Shown piece after piece: positions 1 through 8,620 of a stretch of 15,286 bases of DNA. The position numbers were made by a program, and so were the translations under genes. How positions within the stretch are numbered: the stretch's first letter is position 1; each line of letters opens with the position of its first letter. Location: the NCBI GenBank assembly GCA_910592205.1, contig CAJVPJ010000870.1:1-15286 (forward strand), given 5' to 3'. The notes below the pieces were generated by a model. The model did not search any database, was not told the DNA's origin, and saw only the letters and a list, made by a program, of their open reading frames with translations. This stretch comes from Paraglomus occultum. Taxonomy: Eukaryota; Glomeromycota; Glomeromycetes; Paraglomerales; Paraglomeraceae.

Positions 1-1078
1 GCAAACCCAGAACCTTGAAATTGACCAACTATTGCGTAAAGTTCAAAACGTCCCTTTGCAGTTTTATATGTGGCATCTATATGGATTTCTTTGACATTTG
101 GTGCATGTGCTATCATTGGCGTTGAGAAGGCGATGGCAGTCAGGACATCTGTCTTAGTTGACATCAGAATACGGCATTCCTTTACTTGATATTCCTCTAG
201 CAAAAGAATTGCTGACTGGATTGGATCTTTATGTCTCTGATACTTAGATTGCACGGAATTGCTCCACCAATAATAGATTTGCTTTGCAGTCACATCTTTT
301 ATATCAAAGCGGGCACTTAAATGTGTACGTAGCTGTAGCGGATCTAAGTGACAATTATTTCGTATTTCACTGACAACTTCGCTTGACACTCCAGTGAATA
401 TATCCGGCCGTTCATGATATGATGCATGTCTCATATGTACGCGAACATGTGCACTTGTTATATTGATTCGAATGATAAGTAGCCCTTTACATTCATATCG
501 CTTGATTCGTTTTCGATTTGTATCTTTGAAATCGTCAAGGATTATTTGATTGGCTGCAGTTATAGTAAACGGTAGCGATATTCCTTGTGTCACGCACGGA
601 ATTGTTTGTCTTTCACTTGCTGAATAAATTTTAATCAATAAGTTATTCTTAAAAATAATGTAGTATATACTTACTTCCATTTGTATCCGTCGCCTTCTGC
701 AACCTTATCTCGAATTTTCTCAGCAATCTGAGAAAACAGAGTTCTCTCCTTCCTCATTGTCAAATATAACGTCTAAGTCAAATTCAAACAAATTATTTCC
801 CGACATTAATTCGCTAATTAGTTGAGACAATTCATCAATATGGCTTCCTCCTTGTTTTCAACGTTGTCAGTTTGGATGTCAATATCTAACGATGTATCAG
901 TCTGAATATTCTGATATTCCGATGAACCGTCTTCTAATTGATTTAGAGAATTTTTATGAATAATGTGTCTTTTTTTTCTTTTATCCAGACACTGAATGCA
1001 CGTTTTGGATAGGGTTTCATTGAATTTTTTAAAATCGCTTTCTGGGAGAGTGTTTTTACAATTACTACAGCGCGGCAT
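1..1078 (-). pseudogene. MULE-transposase-like gene, 5' part, frameshifted and cut by the window edge
   Basis: I read this on the minus strand from an ATG at 1078. The N-terminus has a Cys4 zinc-ribbon pattern (C4, C7, C27, C30) followed by a basic Lys/Arg patch. An acidic linker follows, but the frame shifts near 840 and again near 745-757. The next frame (ending in residues like AEKIRDKVAEGDGYKW) runs to a clean GTAAGT donor at 674. The intron probably ends at 616 (AAG) or 620 (CAG); only the AAG acceptor keeps the frame, giving a 59-nt intron. Positions 615-1 then stay open for about 205 residues and reach His-Ile-Asp-Ala-Thr-Tyr-Lys-Thr, which resembles the first catalytic Asp region of MULE (Mutator-like) DDE transposase domains, where the window ends. 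Such domesticated or mobile MULE/SWIM proteins are abundant in Glomeromycotina. Two frameshifts indicate a pseudogene, although sequencing error or extra introns are not excluded. The remaining catalytic residues would lie outside the window. Confidence 0.6.
616..674 (-). other. Intron in the MULE-like pseudogene
   Basis: Coordinates are given in transcript order. The donor GTAAGTATA at 674 is a strong fungal 5' splice site. Acceptors are CAG ending at 620 or AAG ending at 616. Joining to the AAG acceptor keeps the downstream 205-codon frame open, whereas the CAG join meets a stop within three codons. It matches the size of the other introns in the window. Confidence 0.5.
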
Positions 1079-2372
1079 GTTCGAATAAATGTGAGTGATT
1101 GAGGTAAGCGCCTCAATTTATTTCTGTTCAAATTACACAATATTATATTTTGTTTGGTAAAAAAGGCGATTGCAAGCGCGAGAATAGAATCTCAGTTTAA
1201 AGACTTGATAATTGTGTTTTTAATATCTTTATAAGCATTACCGAATTGGATATTTGTTATAGTATGAATGAATAAAAAATGTAAAAAGTTATCGTAAAAA
1301 GAGAATATGAAATAAGAAAATAATACAAGGAAATAAGACTATTCCTCAACGTAGATTGTTCTCATACTATTTTCTTATTTTAATATCAGTTTTATTACAC
1401 AATTCTACCAGAAAGATAAGAGAGAGGATGGTATGAATATTAATATTTTGATCGTTGATTTGATTGCGAATCGAATAATAATAAAGTCAATAAACGTTTA
1501 AGTTTTAGCAATACGTGTAGTACAATGACAAGCTCGTATATAGTGAAGATCGTTGTGCTGACATTTCGGGTCGATTGTTGTCGAGATCAATGACCAACCA
1601 ATCACGTTTCGATCCATGCGGACAAAATGGAGAGGTCGCTGTGTGAGTTTCTCGATCAATTGCACGATTGCAGTACGTACAGCAGGAAATTAGTAATTAG
1701 ACAATAAAGATTACGATGCTAAAAATAACCAATTAGCAGTCCGAAAAGATATATAAATAGCATAGTGTAGACTGAGCATCAATACCCTTCCTATCTTTAA
1801 TCTTATCAATAAACGAGCATCCATTTACTCTAAATTCATAAAGTATTTTTTGAACAACCCGTTATAATTTTATTTGACATATACGGTATTTATACGACTT
1901 TATTTCCAAGCAACGATATCCTGCTACAGGCTCGCTTTTAACATGACAAAGTCAGAGTTGAAATAAGAAGTGGCCAGAATTTATTCGCGCAAACAGATCA
2001 AACACTTACCAAATACAACATCGAAAAAAATTCGACGCTTCATTTAGCTCTTCGTCTTCTCGGTGGCGCAAAGAAATGTAAGAAGAAGACTTATCCCACT
2101 CCAAAGATAAAGCGAAAGTCAAGCTCGCAGTATTGAAATAGAAACGGAAAAATCACTCAGTTAATCAGAAGGAGAGTGTGTCTGCACGCAAATGTCATTA
2201 TTCCCGAGATACTAACGATGTTGGATTAGACAAGAATTTTCGACCAAAGAATAATTCCGAACGTGGAATGGAGTTTAAAACTAGAGGTGTCATCACATAA
2301 ACTTAAAAGTTTTATGTCGATTAAGGCATTTGTTTCAGTGCCCGGGTTATGAGTAAGCGGATTTTATTCATA
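1079..2372. other. Gene-free AT-rich interval with a possible solo-LTR-like segment
   Basis: I see no convincing coding region. A short palindrome, ATTGAGG/CCTCAAT around a 6-nt loop, sits at 1098-1117 just upstream of the MULE-like start. Around 1554-1855 the sequence has an LTR-like order: TG start at 1554 (TGTGCTGACATTTCGGG), TATA-like ATATAAATA at 1751, AATAAA at 1809, and a CA end near 1855. I found no target-site duplication and no internal retrotransposon sequence, so this is only suggestive. The rest looks like ordinary intergenic DNA. Confidence 0.3.
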
Positions 2373-2594
2373 TTATTGGTAAAGTCGCTGTTGTAATATT
2401 AATATTTCTGTGTCTGTAATGAATGCGTTTTTGTGAAAAGATTGTATTTGGATTTGGTCCCAACTTGGGCATCTACTTAATGCAACGTATGCTTGGCCGG
2501 CAGAGAAAAATTGGGTATCTAAGGCAAGGGAAACTTTTGGTAAAGTTAACCCTTGTGTGATTATGACGTGATTTTTGAGCGGTACCCGCAACAA
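2373..2594 (-). pseudogene. PIF1-type DNA helicase, C-terminal fragment
   Basis: The frame contains Gln-Gly-Leu-Thr-Leu-Pro-Lys-Val, then an Asp-Thr-Gln-Phe-Phe stretch and Gly-Gln-Ala-Tyr-Val-Ala-Leu-Ser-Arg-Cys. These correspond to the C-terminal RecA-like domain of PIF1-family 5'-3' DNA helicases, where the latter string is motif VI with its arginine finger. Normal relatives have an Ile-Thr-Val-His-Lys-type segment immediately before QGLTLP; here it is shortened to Val-Ile-Ile-Thr, so the motif preceding the QG is partly deleted. The frame opens at a TTG rather than an ATG, and the upstream helicase motifs (Walker A and B) are absent. It ends naturally at TAA/TAG-rich sequence after about 73 residues. 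PIF1-like genes in these fungi occur both as cellular genes and inside Helitron-type elements; this fragment cannot tell which. I regard it as a relic. Confidence 0.7.
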
Positions 2595-2601
2595 TTAGGT
2601 A

Positions 2602-2631
2602 ACAGAAAATCGGTCACGGGGATTTTTCTGT
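2602..2631. repeat. Imperfect inverted repeat
   Basis: ACAGAAAATC and GATTTTTCTGT face each other across a short spacer, with one bulged base. It sits directly upstream (minus-strand sense) of the PIF1 fragment. It could be a trace of a transposon end or chance AT-rich folding. Confidence 0.3.
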
Positions 2632-2644
2632 GACAATTATTACT

Positions 2645-2706
2645 ATGGGATAATCGGGCTGATTACTAACAATCGCACTAAATGGAATAATCTGGCTAAT
2701 GACTAA
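2645..2706. repeat. Two-copy 25-nt direct repeat, 37-nt spacing
   Basis: ATGGGATAATCGGGCTGATT... at 2645 and ATGGAATAATCTGGCTAATG... at 2682 align over about 25 nt with roughly four mismatches. This is a diverged local tandem duplication. No coding frame is associated with it. Confidence 0.5.
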
Positions 2707-3180
2707 TGATAATTCAAGGGACTCATGTTTGCTCTAGTAATTACTAGTTTTGTTTCTATAAGCATCGATGCTTTCTTGTTAGTCTGTCTGCGGGGGCTTT
2801 TTTGTGCATACTCGTTTCCGATTTGGTCACTTATGATACCCACTACATGCGTGCTTCTACACACGAGAATAACGTTTTTCGGTACCGTAAAACGTCAATC
2901 TTCAACAATAGTATTGTTTATTAATAATACGATAAACTACTGCATTATGTACCCCGCCAAAGCAAGACATGCTAAAATTGCAGTCTGTTGCGGCACATTC
3001 AATCGAATATATACGACACAAAAAGTTAACAGATTTTTCATCAAAAGAGAGAGTACCACAATTCATAAAAAGGTGAACAGATTGGTTTAGTTTATATGGA
3101 GAAAGAAATAAAGAAATAAAGAAATTTTTTGTTATAAATAAAGTTTAAGATTTAATTCGAGACATAATATCGTATATAAT
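2707..3180. other. Gene-free interval left of copy A
   Basis: A 121-codon plus-strand open frame crosses this stretch, but it resembles no family I know, and its hydrophobic start reads like AT-rich chance sequence. A small AAATAAAG-type triplication lies at 3105-3125. No other structure was recognised. Confidence 0.3.
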
Positions 3181-3199
3181 ATTATTACATATGACGTCA

Positions 3200-3260
3200 C
3201 GTCATTAGACCCCAACATCCCCATATCGCCGTCCCAATATTAGAGAGAGGGTTCACTGTA
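3200..3260 (-). mobile_element. Probable Tc1/mariner (pogo-like) terminal inverted repeat
   Basis: Read on the minus strand from 3258, the sequence starts CAGTGAACCCTCTCTCTA, preceded by TA at 3260-3259. TA plus CAGTGAAC-CTC resembles the ends of Tc1/mariner superfamily elements, which insert at TA. Homology between copy A and the 3' flank of copy E stops at this TA, 14 nt after copy A's stop codon, which is what an insertion into the 3' untranslated region would give. I found no matching second end in the window to the left, so the element is truncated or larger than it appears. A perfect TGACGTCA palindrome lies just inside at 3192-3199. Confidence 0.45.
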
Positions 3261-3273
3261 TTGCTAAACAGTA

Positions 3274-4430
3274 TTATCCTTTCTTCTGACCCCATGCCCT
3301 CGTAAATTCCCAAGTGGTACCCTTATGTATGAGCGAATGGACTGCTGCTTCGACAATAGCATCATAGTGTTCCCCAGTCACCTGCATGACTGCCATATAG
3401 GGGACTTTCAGTCCACACCAGAGGTCCCGAAAGCATCGTATTCCCTGTATAGTGTAAAACGTTGCGTTGACATAAATGTAAAGACTGCAATCATGGATTT
3501 CACTAATAACATATTATATTCACTCACTAGTTCAGCGTGCTTGTCTCCCTTTGGCCCTATAGGAACGTGTTGTGTCTCGTGATTAATGTTTGTAAAAAAA
3601 CCAGACTGTTCAATGAAGCCTCTGACTTCAAAGTTAGTTTCCACAACTAAGCCTTTCGATTCAGCAATACTAATCCCTTAAGGAAGAAATCATTAATTGA
3701 GTAAAAGTATTGATATGATTATTACATTGCATCCGTCAATAGATTCTCAACTTACATGCATTACCCAGACGTTGAATATTAATATCGTTGCCATCTCTCG
3801 GAAGACCAAGCTCCATCAACTCTACCCATCCACCTGGCTTGGTAACTCTCACATACTCGGGAATAGCAAGCTCAGTCCATTGGGCCCTTGTATATACCGA
3901 GATAAGGGCTCTGGCAAATACATAATCGAACGAGTTGCTATTAAAAGGAAGTCCATCAAGGACATTATATTCTATGAATTCGACGTTACTAGGTGTTTCT
4001 CCCATAACGCCTGCAAGAGTAATGTCTATACCGACAAAATGAGAATTGGGGTATTCTTTGGCTAGGTCTAAGGTCCAAACACCTGAACCGCAACTGTGAA
4101 GGAAAAATAATAGTAATTGGATGGATTATAAGTACTTGACTGGTGTGTGTAGTTCCATTAAAGTCTTTGCCCTCTCTCAACTAACCCGACATCAAGTACC
4201 CTCGCCCCACTCCTTAACAGTTGATCGACAGGTGCTGAAAAATTCCCATTGAAGGTATTCTTCAGGATAATGTGTTGTATATCTAATCTCTCATCTTCGT
4301 CTGAATCGTTTGGCAAAACATAGTTTGAATCATCTAATTGTTGAAATCGTCGCCCGTCTATGACTTTGAATTTGGAGTTAAATTGTTGATCATTCTTTTT
4401 TCGTCGTATTAGAGAACAACAGCCACCCAT
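3274..4430 (-). CDS. Copy A: SAM-dependent methyltransferase, acylated N-terminus, intact, four exons
   Basis: Exons in coding order are 4430-4186, 4093-3756, 3676-3528 and 3444-3274, giving 903 nt and 300 residues. Introns are 92, 79 and 83 nt with donors GTTAGT, GTAAGT and GTGAGT and acceptors CAG, AAG and CAG. The N-terminus MGGCCS fits the myristoylation consensus (Gly2, Ser6), with Cys4-Cys5 available for palmitoylation and a basic Arg-Arg-Lys-Lys patch after it, so membrane attachment is expected. The class I fold is visible: SAM loop Asp80-Val-Gly-Cys-Gly-Ser-Gly86 (joined across intron 1), acidic Gly-Ile-Asp105, Asp128-Gly-Leu-Pro-Phe before Phe-Asp-Tyr-Val, and Arg-Val-Thr-Lys-Pro-Gly-Gly near 164-170. 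This is the only intact copy here with all three loop glycines. The C-terminus differs from C and E because one extra base in an A-run leads to an earlier stop. The methyl acceptor is unknown. It is inverted relative to its paralogues. Confidence 0.85.
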
Positions 4431-4905
4431 AGTTAACGAAAGCCAAGGTTGGAGATGGTCGTTCGTTCAATTTATAATACTGTAATATTCGTAGTACAAT
4501 TCTTTTTTTTTTTTATAATCTAGACTATGTCTTCTTCGCTATCATTTGTTGGGGTTCATAATGTTACACACACCCCCCCTGAACTTGATCCCAATGTTTG
4601 TAAACATCAATTTCGAATTTAAATCAAATTGAAACAGATAGATGCATTTACGAACAAGACTAATAGTTCTGTCCGTTCGTTTTTTTTTTGTTTTTTTTTT
4701 TTTTTTTTGACATAAACGTTAGTTCGCTTATTAGAAAATTTTTAAAACCTGGTTTTCGTAAACTGTTCTACCAGCTTCAGTTTGAAGTCTATATGTTCTT
4801 ACTATTTGTAATGATCGGCAAAAAAAAAATTTTTTTTGGAAATCTAATATTATCTAATATGGGGTTCCCCTACAGTATGTTTGTAACACTATCACAGATG
4901 TATTA
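4431..4905 (-). promoter_or_regulatory. Upstream region of copy A, with long T/A tracts
   Basis: Reading toward copy A, the last 35 nt before its ATG (CCATCTCCAA..TTGGCTTTCG) resemble the region just before the starts of C and E, so the proximal promoter or leader was copied with the gene. The distal 15-nt box found upstream of C, D, E and F was not found here. Instead there are long plus-strand T runs (around 4502-4514 and 4680-4709), a C8 run near 4574, and an A9T8 block at 4819-4837. Poly(dA:dT) tracts often keep fungal promoters nucleosome-free. They could also be poly(A) relics of retro-insertions. Confidence 0.4.
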
Positions 4906-5304
4906 TCAAAAATAGACACGAAGCCAACCAGACCCGGGTTGCTTTCCGCCCTTTAGATCATATGCGTGGATGCTGGTCCCGTGCTGGAATATTCCTTCCT
5001 CGTAAGCCCAATTCTTCTTACGTATTCCTTGAACCTCCCATAGTAAACACACGAGTAGAAGAACGATCTGGCAGATTCTTCTTACTATCTTCACCTTTAT
5101 CCTCTTGATATGGAATTCTTCTTCTCGCTCTTCCTTACCAGTCTCTTTATCTGCAACATAAAAGATAGTGCAACAATAGTGAATCTGTCGCTATTTGTTG
5201 CATCAGATATAGCAATACCAACGTTGGCATCTCAAGGTGCAAGACTCTCTGCAGTAGATATATATCGCTTTTTGACAACGCAGAAGCCTGTTGGTTCGAA
5301 TTGA
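4906..5304 (-). other. Coding-like minus-strand segment, unrecognised, frame-broken
   Basis: Two adjoining minus-strand stretches look non-random at the protein level. From 5304 down, one frame reads through FEPTGFCVVKKRYISTAES, meets a stop, and continues for about 45 more residues. A different frame from an ATG at 5094 gives 62 residues with a basic start, a run of Leu/Val/Ile resembling a signal or anchor segment, and then a polar Gly-rich tail. The change of frame between the two suggests either an old, broken coding sequence (perhaps from a repeat) or an intron near 5100. I do not recognise a family. A real small secreted protein starting at 5094 is possible but weakly supported. Confidence 0.25.
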
Positions 5305-6030
5305 GGCTTCCTTCTTTGTAATACAAGACGCGAGGTAATTAAGCGCGACAGGAATTTATTTATATTATCAATGCTACACAGATACTAAGTAAAACATATT
5401 GCACAATTGTTGTATCGACTTGGTTGTGTTTTACAGAAGCAAACTTGATCAATTATGACAAAACAGTTTATTACAATAATAATCTTTTGCGTGTCATGGT
5501 AAATATAACGACAAGAGCTGTTTGCGTGTTTATTAGTAATTGTGTCACATGGCTGGAAATTTTCTGAGTATTGGTGACTTTTGCCGCAGATGTATCAAAT
5601 ACGAAACCAAAATTCGGGGTGCTTCCGATCTATCAAAAACTAAACTTTGTAAGAGATACTGCGATTTGATGCAAGATAGTTCTAACATGCAGCCGCATAA
5701 CCTTGCATAAATAAGAAGAAAAAACTTAGATTGCAGACTCGTTCGCAAATTTCCCAAATTCATTGAACGATAAATAAGCTTTCAACACAGGGATTACATT
5801 GCCAAGAATTTGAGACACAACTAACACCAATTTGTGTGTTTATTAGCAATACTATCGATTGTTTATGAGTCAATCTACATTTGGGAAAGTCTGGCGAAAC
5901 AAAATCTGTTTCGTGTCGATCAAAATTGGATTTTCTTTCAGCCGATTAAGGTTCTGTCTTGCGTAACAGATAATCATGAAAGGGTTACCGTAATTGCCAA
6001 TTATTATTATTAATTATCGTGTTACCACTT
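5305..6030. other. Gene-free interval upstream of copy B
   Basis: No credible gene is present. Short similar phrases recur (GTGTTTATTAGTAATTGTG near 5527 and GTGTTTATTAGCAATAC near 5836), hinting at a diverged duplication of about 300 nt spacing. The conserved upstream box of other copies is not found. Confidence 0.3.
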
Positions 6031-6097
6031 CTTCGGTGACGAAAAAAGAATGAACAATTTAATGCCAAAGTCAAAGTCATAAATGGACTGGACGACG

Positions 6098-6123
6098 TTA
6101 GATGACTCAATTAGATGACTCAA
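6098..6123 (+). repeat. 13-nt perfect tandem duplication in pseudogene B
   Basis: TTAGATGACTCAA occurs twice back to back where intact copies have it once (within the Leu-Asp-Asp-Ser-Asn codons). A 13-nt slip shifts the frame. Confidence 0.8.
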
Positions 6124-6526
6124 ATTATTTTTGCCAAATGATCAACGCCTTATCCCGTCAATGGAGTTTTTAAGAATCTGTCGACCAACCGTTGAGGAAA
6201 GGCACTTGATGTGAGGGTTTAATGGTTAACGGAACCATACACCAATCGAGTGTTTATAATCCATCACTACTTTTCTTCGCAGTTGCAGTTCAGCCGCTTG
6301 GACCCTACTTCGGCACCTGAGATCGAAAAACCTAGTAATGTCGAATTAGTAGTATTCATCCCTGCTGATTCACAGTTGCGGTTCAGCCGCTTGGCTTAGA
6401 ATTAGCCAGAGAATACCCTAATTCTTATTTTGCACCTGTGGTCCTTGCGGACGAAAAGCCTAGCAATGTCGAATTCGTAGAATATAATGTCCTTGATGGA
6501 CTTCCTTTTAATAGCAACTCGTTCGA

Positions 6527-6617
6527 GGGTCACCGGTTGGGCGAAGCTTATCTCCGAGTATACCTCCGGACCATTGCTCTAATAGGGCAGTGAAGTAAGG
6601 GAGAGTAAAACACCACG
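6527..6617. other. 91-bp foreign insert in exon 2 of pseudogene B
   Basis: Intact copies read TTCGATTACGTATTTGCCAG here. Copy B has TTCGA, then 91 bp starting GGGTCACCGGTTGGGCGAAG, then TGCCAG. Nine bases of the exon are replaced and there is no target-site duplication. The insert is clearly more GC-rich than its surroundings. I could not match it to a tRNA, 5S rRNA or transposon end. It looks like filler DNA from break repair or a fragment of a repeat. Confidence 0.7.
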
Positions 6618-7258
6618 TGCCAGAGCTGTTACCTCAGTATATACAAGACCACAATGGACTGAGCTTGCTATTCCCGAGTATGTGAGAGTTACCAAGCCAG
6701 GTGGATGGGTGGAGTTGATGGAGTTTGATGCAATGTTAAGAACGTCTGAATAATGCAGGTAAGTTGAGGATGGGATGAATTTCTTGTATTTAAATTCAAA
6801 TTTGCGTCTTCGCGAGCCAAATACTTTTATCTCAATGAATTTTTTTTCTGTTAAGCCGTTGCCATCTCTGAAGCGAGGGACCTGATTGTGGCAGCTGGCT
6901 TGGAAATCCGGGGCTTTCTGGTTGGTTTACGAACATTGGTTATGCGGAAAAGTCTGCCCCGATAGGACCAAAGGGAGAAAAATACGTCGAAATGGTGAGT
7001 TGTCGACCTTTATATACAATGATTTGTTATTGGTTTTATATTTTTTGTTGCAATCTTTACATTGAATCTTGTAACGTACAGGGAATACAAGACTGGAGAG
7101 ATTTCTGGCGTGGAATGAAATTCCCTTTTTCGTCAGTAATGCAGGTGTCTGGGGAACACTATGATGCTATTTCCGAGGCTGCAATCAAAGAGTGCATAGA
7201 GCATGGTGTCATTTGGGAACATATGAGGGCGTGGGTTCAGAAAAAGGATCGTGACTGA

Positions 7259-7530
7259 CGGTAATTAATGAGCAGTCAATTAGTTTGGGACAATCTTAGA
7301 ATATAATTAATAACGACATATTTATAACCAATTGTTTAAATCAGAAATAATTATTAAATTAGGTACGTTTCTGTCTTCTGCAGACTTCTTCGTATAGAAA
7401 TCGATATCAGTAATCTAATAATTAGGTGAATTTGCCCAATCACACCTAAAATGATCGGGTAAACATTGCGTCAAACAAATATCCCCTAATGCCCGTATCA
7501 CATATTTTAAATCTGGGCGTTCATTAAACG
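7259..7530. other. 3' flank of B and upstream region of B'
   Basis: The left part shares phrases with the 3' flanks of C, D and E (TTGGGACAA, ATATTTATAACCA, AATCAGAAATAAT), so it was duplicated with the genes. The right part contains CAAACAAATATCC, a weak echo of the upstream box seen at C, D, E and F, and ends in CATTAAACG, as at copy C's start. Confidence 0.55.
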
Positions 7531-7790
7531 ATTGTTCTCTAGATGACTCAAATTATTTTTGACGCCTGGTTAGTTGAGAGTGATGCGATGAAGAGTTTAA
7601 TGGAGCTATACTAATACATAAAGTACTTGTAATCCATCATTACGTATTTGCCAGAGCTACTCTCGCGGTATATACAAGACCGCAATGGACTGAGCTTGCT
7701 ATCCCCGAGTATGTGAGAGTTACCAAGCAAAGTGAATGGGTAGAGTTGGAGTTTTCTGGATTATTGAGAGTGAATGTGAGAATGTTCAAC
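7531..7790 (+). pseudogene. Copy B': collapsed methyltransferase pseudogene
   Basis: This is a family copy reduced by internal deletions to about 260 nt. In order it keeps: a few exon 1 bases (TTGTTCTCTAG, the Cys-Ser-Leu codons, with the ATG region lost), ATGACTCAAATTAT (Asp-Asp-Ser-Asn-Tyr), the exon 1 end plus donor GACGCCTG/GTTAGT, most of intron 1, and then the middle of exon 2 (from TACGTATTTGCCAGAGC to AATGTTCAAC). The exon 2 piece has the Lys-Pro-Gly-Gly segment altered (CCAAGCAAAGTGAATGG). Deletion joints fall at short shared bases (TAG, TTG, ATTAC). The donor context matches copy C (GACGC before TGG), suggesting relation to the C lineage. No function is expected. Confidence 0.8.
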
Positions 7791-8025
7791 ATTTGCATAT
7801 ATCGATTGGATTGATTTTCTGAAAACGCGAATCGATTTCGTCGTCAATCACTAACAATTCAGCAACCAACAACCCTAATATTCACTCGTCAGTATGTGTG
7901 CGAAAAATTGACACCAACTATTAAGCATGATTTGAATTTGTGCATATGACTGGCTTGATTTTTTGAAACGCGGAATCGATTCGCTCATCAATCACTAACA
8001 ATTCAACAAACACAAACACTGTGTC
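7791..8025. repeat. Diverged tandem duplication, period about 144-147 nt
   Basis: Copy 1 (from 7791) and copy 2 (from about 7935) share GCATAT, a TTGATTTT-TGAAA-CGCG segment, AATCGATT, and CAATCACTAACAATTCA in the same order. Anchors are offset by 147 and 144 nt. It lies directly after B', so its first copy begins where the exon 2 homology ends. Confidence 0.65.
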
Positions 8026-8039
8026 CCATAGTATGTTAA

Positions 8040-8620
8040 TTTCCATCTCCCCTTTTTTGCTTCTTTGATAACTTTCTATTATTCTTTCAATCTCTTACAT
8101 CGCTGCTCTTTTTTGACATTCTCCCAACTCTTCCCAATCGCCCACCTAACCACCCTCGCAACCACTCTCCCATCCGCTCTCCAATTCTTTCTACGTGCTC
8201 ACACTTTTTGTTTAGTTAGTCTTTTATCCAGTAATTGAACTCCTGATCTCTTTCTTTCGATCGCTCCTGATCTTTTTCAAATTCACCCTCTTACTCCCGC
8301 TCACTCCTCTTGCAATCACTCGAACTCTTTCAATTGCTCACTATTTAATTCTCACTCTACTTCTTTCAATCGCTCTCTTGCCGTTCAATCATGCTTTGTA
8401 CTTTCACTTATTCACCACTCTCAATAACTCCACTCTTTTGCTCACCTCCGCTCTCGCACTCTTGCTATTTCACAATTACTTTCTCACTCTCTCACTCTTT
8501 TAATTTCCCATTCTTGCTTTATTATTCTTACACTCTCTTGTTCTTTCTGTCTCTCATACATTCTCACCTGTCACTCGCTCAGACAGTTCTTTCACTCTTG
8601 CCACTAAAGCTACCCGCAAA
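8040..8620 (+). repeat. Pyrimidine-rich low-complexity tract, about 580 nt
   Basis: The plus strand is strongly biased to C and T, with recurring words such as CTCACTC, CTCTCACTC, TTTCAATCGCTC and TCACTC, in the manner of a degraded minisatellite. The open frames across it (for example 8391-8630, rich in Ser, Leu, Phe and His) follow from the base bias and are not credited. It ends where the next tandem duplication starts, about 450 nt before copy C. Confidence 0.7.

Larger units (their letters stand above)
6031..7258 (+). pseudogene. Copy B: methyltransferase pseudogene
   Basis: All four exons are recognisable but broken. The start codon and acylation motif are gone. Exon 1 carries a 13-nt tandem duplication (6098-6123), and its 3' end lacks the GTTAGT donor. 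Exon 2 begins twice: a collapsed copy after a CAG at 6282 and a longer one after CAG at 6375. The longer copy has lost 15 nt covering the Gly-Ile-Asp region, has an unrelated 91-bp insert at 6527-6617, and lacks about 20 nt near its end. Exon 3 (6856-6994) is 139 nt instead of 149 because of a 10-nt deletion. Exon 4 (7082-7258) is still fully open, ending in TGA, with good splice sites on both sides of intron 3. No functional protein is expected. Its loop-proximal and C-terminal sequences resemble copies C and E most. Confidence 0.85.

Noticed and set aside
1098-1117. ATTGAGG/CCTCAAT hairpin as a regulatory structure
   Set aside because: A 7-bp stem in AT-rich DNA is too short to support a function.
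2725-3090. 121-codon plus-strand open frame
   Set aside because: No recognisable motif, AT-driven hydrophobic composition, no plausible neighbours or splice sites.
3192-3199. TGACGTCA as a bZIP regulatory site for copy A
   Set aside because: It is an 8-nt palindrome downstream of the gene and inside a probable transposon end, so chance or element sequence is as likely.
3697-4065. Plus-strand open frame across copy A (also 3325-3582)
   Set aside because: These are antisense shadows of the well-supported exons 2-4 of copy A.
6527-6617. tRNA or 5S rRNA identity for the insert
   Set aside because: I could not place A and B box promoter sequences, a cloverleaf or recognisable 5S segments.
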